Below are positions 1 to 11,700 of a stretch of DNA of 64,000 nucleotides, in pieces. The notes below the pieces were generated by a model. It saw nothing but the letters and a program-made list of their open reading frames with translations. It made no database searches and was not told the origin of the DNA. This DNA is from Owenia fusiformis. Taxonomy: Eukaryota; Annelida; Polychaeta; Sabellida; Oweniidae. The stretch lies in assembly GCA_903813345.2 (NCBI GenBank), contig CAIIXF020000008.1, forward strand, positions 21,622,822 through 21,686,821, read 5' to 3'. A program made the translations under genes and the position numbers. How positions within the stretch are numbered: position 1 is the stretch's first letter; the number at the start of each line of letters is the position of its first letter.

Positions 1-530
1 TTCTAACCCATTGAAAAATCAATCTGATAATTTACAATTTTCTGACATGGCTCAACAGATATTGATGGAAGGATTTATTAAATGGGGTCAATGCATATGC
101 ATTTTGCTTTATAAGAATCATGAGCCTATGGGATATAATATTGTTGTCATATTTATTAACTTGCATAATATTAATATTTAAAGCAGTGTTTGAGGTTGGA
201 TCATCTGGGTCTTCAATTTTAAAGAGAAGCACCAACCCTATTATGAGTAAATGTACATAACATATATACAGTATATGCAAAAACATACTTATGGCAAACA
301 AACACTGATTTAAAATAATAGTTAATGACAATAATAAACAATGGATGATTTTTCCACTGAATAACCATTCAAAAATGTCATCCTTTGTTTATCAAAGTAT
401 AAGAATAATACACATAAAAAGAAGAAATATTTCTGTTATATTGGTACAACACGACATACACAGGAAAACTAGCAAAAACTGAGATAATAAAAGTATTGTT
501 ATGGTAATATGTGTTACCATGGTAACTTAC

Positions 531-3500
531 CTCTTGGGTCAAGAGTTTGAAGTCTTGCTGCTAGACCTGAAAATACATCAGACACATAAAGTTATTTTTG
601 TATATTTTACATTTTACAGTAAGACAGCATCTTGCAACAATGAAAAAGATATACACGTATGATCAGTAAGTAGCTTAGTGAGCTCTCCATGCCAAAAGGA
701 CCAAAAGCATTCTGATTTATCAGTCTCTCTTTATCTAAACCTTTTTCAATTCCAATGGATATAACTGACTGTGGATCTCACAATGGAACAAAGGTATAAG
801 TGATTCCTATCCTAACCTACCCTATTTTAAGGTGATTTGCAATAGCCCTTCATCTCTTGCTAGAGACTACTCTCTTCAACTTCAAGGGAGAGTAAAGGAT
901 ATTTCATGATCAACCAGAACAACGGCAACGCCAAAGCGTAGCGAATCCCATCGAACAGAAATGGCTGGCATTTTAACAAACGAAATATACAGCAAATATC
1001 ATAAAATAACACACATAAGAAAGGCCACCATTTTCAAAATGGTTGCTCACTAGCCAAGTTGTCATCAGAAGTAGTAATATGCTTTTTCTTTATAGTATTC
1101 ACATACCAAATATGAACAAAATCGCTCCACTACTTTTCGAGTTATAGTAAAATACTTTAAATTGGTTGAAATTTTTCAAAATGGCTGCCTCCTACCAAAA
1201 GTGTCATTAGACAGTGTGCCATGCTTATAGTATTCACATACCAAATATGAACAAAATCACTCCACTACTTTTCGAGTTATAGTAAAATACGTTAAAATGG
1301 CGGCCATTTTTCAAAATGGCCACCTTCTACCAAAAGTGTCATTGGACAGTGTACCATGCTTATGTCATTCACATACCAAATATGAACAAAATCGCTCCAC
1401 TACTTTTCGGGTTATAGTAAAATACGTTAAAATGGCGGCCATTTTTCAAAATGGCCACCTTCTACCAAAAGTGTCATTAGACAGTGTGCCATGCTTATAG
1501 TATTCACAAACCAAATATGAACAAAATCGCTCCACTACTTTATGAGTTACAGCAAAAATCGTAAAATAACGAGTAAAGGCCGCCATTTTTCAAGATGGCT
1601 GCCATGTGCTTCTTTAATATCTCTATTTCTAGCTTTATCAATGTCCTATATAATTTTTTACATTTAAAACATATTGCTATTACAGTTTTACATATTGCAC
1701 CTAAATTACTGTAAAATCGGCACTAAAATGGCCGCCATTTTTAAATGAGCGGCCATTTTGAAAATCGGCTTTCGAGCAGAACTTCTACCCCCATAGGGTA
1801 TATGTGTACAAAATATGAACAAAATCGGGCCAACGGTATTTGAGTTATTGCCCGGACGGACGGACGGACGGACGGACGGACGGACGGACGGACGGACGGA
1901 CGGACGGACGGACGGAGGCGTTCCCTATATCCCTCCGAACTTTGTTCGATGGGATAATCAATAAAATGGGAACCCAGAAACCAAAAGATCAATACATTTA
2001 CCAGGTCTCAGATTAGAATAAAAACAATCCAATCTTGCCCCCTGACAAAAGATTAACTATCTTCACTGGTCTAACCAATAAATATAGCCACACATTCCAT
2101 CAACCACACATTCTATTAATAACCACATATTATTGGTCATTCCATAATAAACATATGCAGTACATGTATATATATTGCAATTAACAGACCTCTAAGACAA
2201 TCGTAAACTTCATAAATAGGGATTATAATTCACCTGAGCGATCCCATTTTGAATGCTCATAGATATGTTTCTGTTAACATATGCTTCTGCATCAACCTTA
2301 AAAATCAATATTCCACAAAATAACATTGCCATATTAGAGAGAAACTGATAACAGGCTGTGACCACTCACTATAACATAATGCTGCCCTGGTAATCTCACA
2401 TAGTAACAATTTTGTGATATTCAGAATAATTCTAGGTTTGTTTTCTATTTAATATCTAGGACCCTTGATAAAGAGTGCTTGGGAATAACAATCATGTTAT
2501 AAATTCTCACTTATATCTAGGCCCTCTGCTTGCGAAATAGTAGTAAATACAGAGATCATTTGAATGGTTCTATCATCTGAAAAACCTATCTACTGAGTTG
2601 AGACTGTAGTTTTGCATCAAGTCAATGGACCCTGACTACTGGTCTTGTAGATATGAGGTACATTTGTATATAGGGGGTAGCCAGGGGGTGCAACGGGAAC
2701 CCATGTACCTCCCTTTACAATTGCTGGCTACGCCCCTGGGAGGTCACCGCAGGAGCTTAAAGCATGCTTTTCACTCGCTAAATATGTAATTCAGTTTGGT
2801 TTCATAGAGAGGAATGCGTAAGACTTGTTCTTACTTTTTCTAGTGAACACCTTACTTGACTAACATGTCTCCAGTTAACTACTTCAGAGTAAACATATCG
2901 CTAGTTGATTCAATTAGAAGTTAGTCTTTTGCTACAATTCACAAATCATTTTTGTATGTGAAATGTGAATGTTGACATACAATGCCTTTCTTCTGAATGA
3001 ATTTGTGAAGTTAAAAAACTAGAAAAGCCAGAAAACAAAATCCCAATGGTGACACAGACATATGTGAAAGCAAGTCATTATGTAAATAAAGTAAACAAGG
3101 CATTAACATGCAAAATGTCACCAAATGCCATTTGATGCAGACACCAAATTTTGAAAGCTGACTGACAGATGCCTAACACTGAACACTGTCCACAAAAAAA
3201 AGATGAAGACTATAACAATTACAAATAAAATATACATATTTTGAACATATTTCTTGCAGATCCTTAGCTGACAGTTGAAAAATGTTTGGTAAACAAATTT
3301 CTTATAACATAATCTTGAGTTACACCTTTGTTCAGGTACTGACCAAAAGTAAATAGATAAGAAGGTGTTTACATTTAAAGTTTTTAAACATTACAATGGA
3401 TTGGAGATTATTGAACTAGGAATGAACATTTTTACCTGATCACTCAGATTGTGTTATCGTTTAAGAAACTTAACTTTATATTTTGTACATTCAAAGAACA

Positions 3501-6500
3501 AGAAAAATATTTCTCAGATTCAATTTATATTTCCCTATTGAAAATATACAAACCAAATCCTCTCTATACAAACAAAATACATTCTGTACAGTAAACTATT
3601 GGATCAGCGGCTATGCATTTATAAAGACTTCATGTACTCACTGCCATGCACACCTGAACTTGCAATTAATTTTGAATATTAGATGTTTTACTTGAATTAT
3701 CATTTGGAGGAAAACTTTCATTTTCAAATGCATTTTAGTAGAAAATGTGAACAGCTGTACATGCTGCATATCACTTTTATTGCAAAGTTGTTTACACAAT
3801 ACAGAGTACCAATAAATAAGGGCAGTCTAACCATATAGGTCAGATCTCATGATTTAAAAATTAAAACAGCACAAAAGTTGCAAAACATATCATAATCAAC
3901 TTGAAAAAAAGGAGAACGATTAGTAGAAAGCTGTCAAAACAACGCACACATAATGTTAATGACCTTGACCCAATCAAGAATATATTTACATGTTAAGAAG
4001 ATACAAGCACATGTACTAGTCTATCTGTCAAGTCAAGTCTGCCTTGGCTGACAGCTACTAAAATATAAATAAACATTGCTCCTGTATGCTGGATGTTTTT
4101 TCATTTCATTAACCTAATTGTTGAAGAATAACACCCCTGGTTATTCTAAATCTTATCATCAGATGCAATTTTATTCAACATTTGTACGTACAAAGATGAA
4201 AGGATATGATATGTTGACTGATTAATTTAAATGTTGTTCATATTGATAATCTTACAGAAATCAAATTATTTTTTAGGATATTGGTAGCATGTATCTCATT
4301 TAGATCACCTCTACTCTAAATAAAATAAGATTATCAACAAAATGGACAGGTTTCTATTTGGCATAGTAGTACAGGTAAATAAAGGTCACTTGAAATAAAC
4401 CGAAAATAGAATGCTGCACATTGTATAGGTAAACAATATTATAGCCATGCATTTCCTGCGTGACTGAAAGCCAAATGATCATTCATGATTCAGACAAATC
4501 TATGATGAAATTTCTTATTTATATTGCACTAAGATAATCCTTTAATCTCGTTTCAGACTTATTTATGCTGTACTTTATTATACACATTGTAGTTTGGTAA
4601 TTGATTGAAATGAATAATATCCAGATATTTCAACATGTGGACACTTCAATTCATCAGAGGTGAAAAGTTGAAACTGGACTATATAAATGTATTAAACTGT
4701 ATACAATTATTGACCTCTCCAGAGGTTTACTGTCAAAATTATATCCCGAGACTGTAAACCGAGACCGTAGGTCGAGGTTTACAGTCGAGGGATATAATTT
4801 TGACAGTAAACCGAATGGAGAGGTCTATAATTGTTTTGTTAGTCTGAAGAATATCTTAAAAATGACCCTTGAAGTTGACTTGAAGTTGGATCCAGACCCT
4901 CGAGACGTTCATGTTGTATTTCAGTATATCGGCAGTAAGTTCACTCAATGGAGTCAAATTACTCTCCTGGGCGAAGTCCACTAAAAGCTTTGTACAAAGT
5001 TTTAGATTTTTCTTCGTATTTTAACTGTCTTTACCCTCTAAGAGACTAATAATATCCTCATCTTCAACATTTTTGAAACGGCTAGTGCTAGCGGCGGCCA
5101 TTTTATCGTCTGATAATGACGTCATTTTAGTGGAATGCTGGGAATATTATTCACCGGCAATGCATTGCGCGGTGTACAGTTAAAATTATTCACCGCTCGT
5201 TGACCAATCAAAATCGAGTATTTCAACTGAGGTACTAACAATAAACATTGTAGACCACTTGTCTGGCCTTTGTTAATTGCCACCTGCAGATTGATTGATT
5301 AACAGTGTATTTTAAATGCTTAAAAACTGTATAGTATGTGTAAGATCTTGAGGTATATAGAATCAGAATGCCTGGAGTCCCACTACATATGAAATATGTT
5401 CAGGAAATAAAATTGGTATTGATTTAAATGTACATTTAAGTCTTTGAGAGATTGAACAGCTGGAAAATGCCAATGTTGAGTTGACTTGGCCTAGATATGA
5501 CATGGCATTTGTCATTGCACACTAATCATATGGAGAAATGATGGTGAAAGTTGGATATATTACCTGGGTCAAGTCATCCTAATAAACCACGAACACCAAG
5601 GCAAATCTGAGATTTATGTCAATTAAACCATGATTTATATAAAAAAGATCTGTCATGAAAATAATCAAACATGTTTTTCTTTTTTCTATGTTCCAAATTC
5701 CAAAGTTTATCTTTCATTACAAATCCATGCTGAGAGTACAATGTGCAAGTGATGATACAATGATAACATGGATAAGATAATTCATTTGAGACAGAAAACT
5801 CTTTAATTGTTTACTCTGATGTAGAAACACATTCTTACTTGATGACATTAAATTCTTAACAAATGTGGTCATTTTCAGTCTGTGATTTTTAAATCTTTGT
5901 TTGAGCTTGCACCAAATATGTGTGAAATCAATGTGATCCCAATCCTTAAAGAAGATAAAAACAGCACCGATACATTCATTAACAGGCTGATTTATATAAA
6001 AACATGGCATATTATGAAAAAATAGTATTTTTATCTATTTAGAAGCTTCAGAAGACTTAAGGATACAATGTATAGGTGCTTTCTGTAGCAAATCCGCAAT
6101 GATATAGAGATCCACCATAAATTATGCTCTCATCCTGCCATATTATGCCTCTGCCTTATCCTAGGCATGGCCTCATTAATAATTCAATCAGAGCGAATAA
6201 TTGAATAGCGTCCTCTAAAACATAAGACCTATACACAATATATATCAATGATTAATCACATTATCATGGCAGAATCTGACTTAATACAGATGCATCATTA
6301 ATCAATAATTTCATAACGTCCCTGAGGTTGACATCAAGTATTATTCCCGCCAAAATCAATTTACTGTATGAGTTGCTGCATTGGATAATAACATAATAAT
6401 GATGCCAGTCGTACCTCTAGTGTCACTAGCTGAGGAATCCACCTCTTGATTTACAATATCAGCTTCTTCACTCCCCAAAGTATTATCCATCTTTTGTTAT

Positions 6501-7158
6501 TTAAAACTAATCAATGAATAGTAACGTCATTACTTGTTTCTCTAAACGTATATTTCTAGGCCTTAGCGGTAATGTTTCTTGAACCTTGTATTGACAAAAC
6601 ATACAAACAGCACAATAGCTCCCTGCACTATAAAAACCTGATAGGAGGCATAACATGATAAACATTAGTCGGGTCGACAATATGGACTAACTTAGTATTG
6701 ATTAACTCTGTCTAAGCCTTGCTCAATAGGTCTACTTTGCAATTCAGTGTTCATTGAATCTAAATGATCTTGTTCGGGACTATTTGGAATATTAGTTGTT
6801 TAGCCTGGAAGCAATAGATAATTTTATATATGGCACTATAAGATATACATGACATATCACTCATTGAGTGTTACGTACCTCCACTTCCATCACTTTTTTC
6901 CGGGGTGGCTTCCTTTGTTGAATCAGGAGTGGGGGAAACTTGTACTGGTTCATCATCAAAAGTCACAAGAGGTTTTGATGGCTCAGGTTCAGGAACTGGT
7001 GCACTAGGTGGAGGTCCAGTGTATAAATCCTCTTCGGCTTCTTCACGTGTGCTTGAAGTGACGGCTGGATCTCCAACGAGCGGGTCCAGTTTTTCAAAGT
7101 CAAAATCATTACTCTCTGGCTGACTCGACTGAGTGCTTTCTGGGTTGAATTCTTCCAT
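531..7158 (-). CDS. 5' exons of an unidentified minus-strand gene (possibly reticulon-like), running off the left edge
   Basis: Three coding pieces fit one gene. First exon A, 6879-7158, starts at ATG 7158 and gives a 93-residue acidic, Pro/Ser/Glu-rich, probably disordered segment (begins MEEFNPESTQSSQPES, contains FDFEKLDPLVGD) ending in phase 1 at a gtacgt donor. Alternative first exon B, 6415-6490 (MDNTLGSEEADIVNQEV...), also ends in phase 1 at gtacga. A 36-nt exon at 531-566 (acceptor ttttcag, donor gtaagt) is phase 1 on both sides and reads LAARLQTLDPRG from either first exon. Alternative acidic N-termini joined in phase 1 to a shared C-terminal part are typical of reticulons, but the reticulon homology domain would lie left of the window, so the family is a guess. 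Splice sites and phases are seen directly; the assignment is inference. Confidence 0.5.
1030..1760. repeat. Tandem block of a 135-bp unit containing 'GGCGGCCATTTTTCAAAATGGC'-type palindromes
   Basis: The marker ATTTTTCAAAATGGC recurs at 1171, 1306 and 1441, exactly 135 bases apart, with a diverged copy at 1585 (144 bases on). Between markers the unit repeats the phrases CCAAATATGAACAAAATC, CTCCACTACTTTTCGAG and ACCAAAAGTGTCATT. The block ends in more diverged GCCGCCATTTTT phrases near 1726-1760. The small ORF of 67 codons inside is a repeat artefact. Confidence 0.85.
1853..1917. repeat. (CGGA)n tetranucleotide microsatellite
   Basis: About sixteen near-perfect CGGA units, joined on the left to another ATATGAACAAAATCGGGCC phrase and on the right to CGTTCCCTATATCCCTCC. 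It therefore looks like the 3' end of the same dispersed element that forms the 135-bp block. Confidence 0.9.
2672..2741. mobile_element. Short member of the CCCGTAGCCAGG MITE family
   Basis: Starts GGGGGTAGCCAGGGGG and ends GCTGGCTACGCCCCTGGG, so the ends are inverted copies of one another. Related copies lie at 17414-17555, 39367-39571 and 61933-62086. No coding capacity. Confidence 0.6.
4703..4834. repeat. Near-perfect 132-bp palindrome
   Basis: The left arm (about 4703-4765) reads ACAATTATTGACCTCTCC, then GGTTTACTGTCAAAATTA; the right arm repeats both in inverted order and ends GGAGAGGTCTATAATTGT. The centre holds a second inverted pair, ACTGTAAACC and GGTTTACAGT. A single strand could fold almost completely. 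Probably a MITE remnant; the flank to about 5230 may belong to the same element. Confidence 0.75.
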
Positions 7159-7194
7159 AGTGGTGCTTTGAATATAGGCCTACTCTGCTAACGT

Positions 7195-7330
7195 GTTTGA
7201 TGGTCACTAATTGCGTTGTTCATACAGTTTCAGATATTTTCTTCCTTCGAATTTTTTTCGGTGCAAAATTCCAATTCAAAATGGTGGTCAAGATGACGTC
7301 ATTTTCCGCCAATCCATGTCCTGCCATCTA
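7195..7330 (-). promoter_or_regulatory. Candidate promoter of the left gene with a palindromic CRE and a CCAAT-like box
   Basis: About 135 bases upstream of the minus-strand ATG at 7158 lies a perfect TGACGTCA palindrome (7294-7301), followed by GCCAAT at about 7308. TGACGTCA is the consensus CREB/ATF site and is common in proximal promoters. A second TGACGTCA at 5117-5124 lies inside repeat-like sequence and is less convincing. Motif matches only; no evidence of use. Confidence 0.3.
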
Positions 7331-8199
7331 TACAAAATTAATGGAGTTAAAACCACCAAATTGTACAATTACAGAATAATTTAAGATATTCATTACTACC
7401 AAGATTCAATAGATGTCATGTTTGTATCATAAAACTAAAGTGCATCGTATTTTCTTCTTCTTCTTCTTCCTTTAGGCCTTTGTTTCTAAGGCCATTGGCA
7501 CTGTTATGCTGCCTTTGAACACTTGCTACAGTATATCACTTGTGTATTTATTCACGGACTTTATTTGATTTATTGTACAAGTCAAAGACATACGTGTACT
7601 CGTACCAGCAGTGAATCTGTCCTAAGATCCATGGAGGTATATCAATCAATCAGATTAGGTATAATGTCCGTGTTAGATCCTAGAATAGATATTTTATCCT
7701 AGAATAGACATTCTTTAGGATAAAGGGAATTTTTGATTTGGAGAATTGGTCATAGATACCCGGCAAGATTTCAGAAGCTCAATAAATGTCATAAATATTC
7801 TTAAGTATATTTATTGAGCCTTTGACACTGGCCACCATCTACTATTAGCGTAGATGTAGAATTTTGGGTGAATCTCCAAGATTTATCCCTGGATTTATCC
7901 AAATTACATTGAAATTCTGATAAATATCTGAAAATCAAACCATGTAGTTTACCCTGTGCGCAGAGTCTAGTGATAAACTACCTACTAAGATGAAGCTATC
8001 TTTTAAGAAGTGAAGTCAAACGAATTCAAAGGGTAAAGTGGATTGAGATTAGGATAAGAGGCCATAGGATTTACCCTTGAATTTGTTTTAATTCACAAAT
8101 GTTAAGATAATCTCCAGGATCAACAATGCATTATTACTAGGGAGATAAATCTGGACTAGTATCTGGATCAGATTTTGGATTGTACAAATTCCCGGCAGA

Positions 8200-8400
8200 T
8201 GACATTGGGTGGGCCTGGAAAAAAAATTGGGCCTGAAAAAGATGTGGGCGAAAAAAGCCCTTCAAGCCCCAAAAAGTGGGCCTTTTGGTCATTACTGGGC
8301 CTTTTAAGTCCTTATTTTTTAATTTAGGCCAAATTTTGAAGAAAATGGGCCTCAAATTTGGGCCCACTTTTGGGTTTTGGGGGCCCACATTTTTTTCTGC
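8200..8400. repeat. Low-complexity GGGCC-rich patch
   Basis: GGGCC or GGGCCT recurs many times between A- and T-rich tracts (for example GTGGGCCTTTTGG and TGGGCCTTTTAAG). The minus-strand ORF across it (8137-8388) is repetitive Pro/Phe/Lys and is very probably not a gene. A C run follows near 8438-8449. Confidence 0.6.
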
Positions 8401-8639
8401 CCAATCACGTAAGTTTTTTTCTCTGACCTGAAATTTGCCCCCCCCCCCCGTAAAGGTATATGATTATACTTATTAAACCATCGATCCAGGCCAGATTCTT
8501 TTGTAGGCCTAGTAGGATCAGTAGCTCAATAAATATTCCTGAATTATTCTTGAGCCTATGAGATCCTACTCCAAAACGATCTGGTCAACATTTATGAATT
8601 AAACTAGAAAAATTCATTCCAGAATATTCCTATTGTTGA

Positions 8640-8796
8640 TTTGGTATCCATGCTGCCATGAAAATAAAGTTTCATAACATTTCATTATTTGAATATCGCG
8701 CCAAATTCATAACTTATTTCATTGGTTCATATAATTATAAGGCGATTATTTGATCCAATCAAATCTACCGTTACATATCTGTAAGGAATTTCCAAG
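8640..8796 (+). promoter_or_regulatory. Candidate proximal promoter / 5' UTR of SPTLC2
   Basis: The start codon at 8797 sits in a CCAAGATGG context. About 92 bases upstream is GCGCCAAA (8698-8705), the reverse complement of TTTGGCGC, an E2F-type consensus. No TATA box is obvious and the transcription start cannot be placed from sequence. Confidence 0.25.
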
Positions 8797-11700
8797 ATGG
8801 AGGTTGGAGATGGGGTGAGGTCCAGAAATGGACTGAAAAGTGCTCCTAAACTGCATATTAATGGAGTAGTAAAAGTTGCAAATGGTACATCTAATGGGAA
8901 AACACCGGTTAAAGTAAGTTTCAATTTATTGTGAAAATTTGTTCATGATCAAGTCTTAAATTTCGAAACTAAAATTTTAACAATTATTTTATGAAATTTC
9001 TCTGTTTTGGCGACCTACTTCCGCGTAAATGAATGGTTATGAATCAACATTTTGTATATTCATAACGATGGTTAGGTTGACTTACTATGAAACATGCAAT
9101 TTATTTATTTATTCAGCTGATTTTGTGTCCCGTCCTCGACATTCTTTCGATCCCATGACAGAGTTGCAAAAAGAGCTTGATTGAGTTTTCAATTCAAATG
9201 TCTTTAGCCTACACGAAGTGTCACTTGTTGGTGACAAAGTGACAAACTACTCTTGTGCTATTACATATCTGGCTGTAAAATGGTTATCTTCTGGTAGCCT
9301 GGGTCAATCAGTTTCTCAGCAGAAGCATTTTATTTTGGTTGTTTTATTGGCTCGTGCTGACGCAAGAGCCATATCTCACTTGGGTTTAGTTTATCCCGTT
9401 CCCGGACTATGGTCCTGTGAACATCTCAATCTTTTGCCTGTGCGATTACAACATGAGAGAATTTTTTACTCATCTTACACTTCTGATACCTACTTCAATA
9501 GATTCCTTGGTAATTTAGCATTCTTTTCGTGTAGTTGAATCCACAATTGTCTGGGTTTATCGGCAGAACGAAGACATTTTCGTTTTTGATCGCAATATTT
9601 GCGTGTAACATTTAACTTATTTCAACCGTCAAATTCCTCCATATTGGTACTTCCGGGTTACATCCGGGACAGCCAAACGGGGGATTCCCCTTTTAAATCC
9701 AACCGCCATTTTGAAAAGTGATGGAATCTCTCTCGATGAAAAAGAGAAATGTTCCCGTTCTGCCGATATACCCAGACAATCGGCGGTTCCAATATATTAG
9801 AAGTTACATCTTGAGTTCTATAATGCATTGAGGTAGGTATCTTAAGTGTAAGGGGCGTAGATAATTCTCCCAAGTTGTAATCGTACAGGCAAATGAATGC
9901 GCTCAGTGCAGGACTATAGTCCGGGAACAGGATAAGGTTTAGTAGTAAGTGATAACGACAATGGACTGAGGTTTAAACGTTAGTTTACTTGTAGAAAACC
10001 TGATGGGTTAATATTTATTGAAGAAAATGAGTTAATTTCTCGAGCAAAAGTTTAACCCTAAGGTGTTAGTTTATAATAAAATTGCGTTAGAGAGGGTTTC
10101 AAACGACAAACGCGCAATTTTACAACAACGCCATGAACACTGTGCTCTGATTTTCAGCAACGTGATTTCCTAAATACAACAGAAATACAAGCGACTTCTT
10201 GATTTAGAATTGTGAACAATTTACAGCATTAAAAAAACTCTGAACATTTAACTATTTTATTAATATCTTCGAAGAACGAGAATCAAATTGACCCATCTTC
10301 ACTTTTTGATATGTTTGGATGTTTTCTAAGAGGTCCAGGTATTCAGACCTTCACAATTTAAAGATCTTAATCAGTTCAAAATGTTCTGATTTTTTCTACT
10401 TTTTTCTACTTTTGCCGTTCGGTAGATTACAACCACGTTAAAAGTAAGCATCCCTATTTATCAATACAATTCATTACAACACTGCAAACATCTCCTCCAC
10501 ACGAGCTTTCATTTTTAAAATGATCTCTTGTTTTGATTTATAATTTGATTTTATTGCCATGGCTGTCCCAAAGCTTCGTGTATAAATTCTGAGATTTTGT
10601 GATGGTAAATCAAAACTCAGATAATCCACTCTATGGCCTGGCAATGCGATTTAGGCCTAAGACCATATGGAGAGTACAGCCCACCATCATTCAGAGATAT
10701 GATATGACATACCATCTGGGTCCCATATCTTCTATTCTTGGTCCCTCATATCCAACTATTCAGGTGTTTTTTCTCCAGTCTTCGCAATGTTGTTTTATGA
10801 CACACCCCTCTAAAGACTGGCCTGTAGTTCAAAAGGGCTGTGATCATGTTGAGCTATACATGATTACAGTGAATGCGAGTCCATTCTTCAAAATGGAATG
10901 TTTGTTAGCACAGTGTTGACGTCACCTCCCCCTCTGCTTCTAGTTTGAATGAAAATAATTTATCTTAAAATGGCAATCTACTGTCAAATGGATCTCTACC
11001 ATGGCAACATATTTGCATCTGTATCACATGTTGATGATGCAAGGCACATCTTAGTGTAGGAAGTCACATATAACAAATGTGAAGTTTGCTGTTTATTCTT
11101 GAAATCTAGAGCAATAAGGATTACCTCACTTGACTTTGAAATAATATTCTTGACAATCATTATTTTGTTGCATTTATATTTCTATAAATTCTTGGGAATA
11201 AAATCAACTTTATTTCTGCTATCTCTCTTGGCTTCATCTATTCTTGTAACAAACAAAGAAACATCCCCTCCATCTTTTTCACAGCCAATGAGTCATATAT
11301 TGCATCTAGGGACTTGTTGCACGACTGCTTACTACATTTTTCTCCTAACCTGTATGGAATTCAAAAATCAGTGAGCTCATTCTATATTGCAGCGATTTAT
11401 TGTAATGTAAGCTTTAAGTTATAACATGGCTTATAGTGTATGATTATTGTAATAGATTATTCATGTATGCATTATGTAGAATACGTTTAAAATGTAATCA
11501 CTTTATAATTCCAGACGACTTGGGGTGATTTTACTGAAACATTTGAAGATACACCATTATGGACAGCTGTTGTCACATATATTGGATATGGAGTACTAAT
11601 TGTTTTTGGACATTTAAGGGATTTTATGCGCCGATATGGTCTAGAGAAAATTCACTCTGTAAAAGAACCTATTATTGAGGTAAGTCAGATCGCTACTTTT

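Larger units (their letters stand above)
567..6414 (-). other. Long intron of the left gene, rich in repeats
   Basis: No further in-phase coding exon is convincing between the alternative first exons and the 36-nt exon. The stretch holds the 135-bp tandem block and CGGA array (about 1030-1960), one member of the CCCGTAGCCAGG MITE family (2672-2741), a dispersed repeat copy near 3095-3200 and the palindrome at 4703-4834. The rest is AT-rich sequence in which I see nothing. Confidence 0.5.

Noticed and set aside
1741-1992. Minus-strand ORF with Arg-Pro-Ser-Val repeats
   Set aside because: Translation of the (CGGA)n microsatellite.
2236-2272. Possible 37-nt minus-strand exon between acag and gtgaat in the left gene
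   Set aside because: Read in the phase required by the upstream exons it hits a stop after three codons, and the acceptor has a poor pyrimidine tract.
5117-5124. Second TGACGTCA palindrome as a promoter element
   Set aside because: It sits far from any start codon within repeat-like sequence near the 4703 palindrome.
9218-9873. ORFs of 106 and 71 codons on opposite strands in SPTLC2 intron 1
   Set aside because: They lie on the two arms of one inverted repeat and show no family features.
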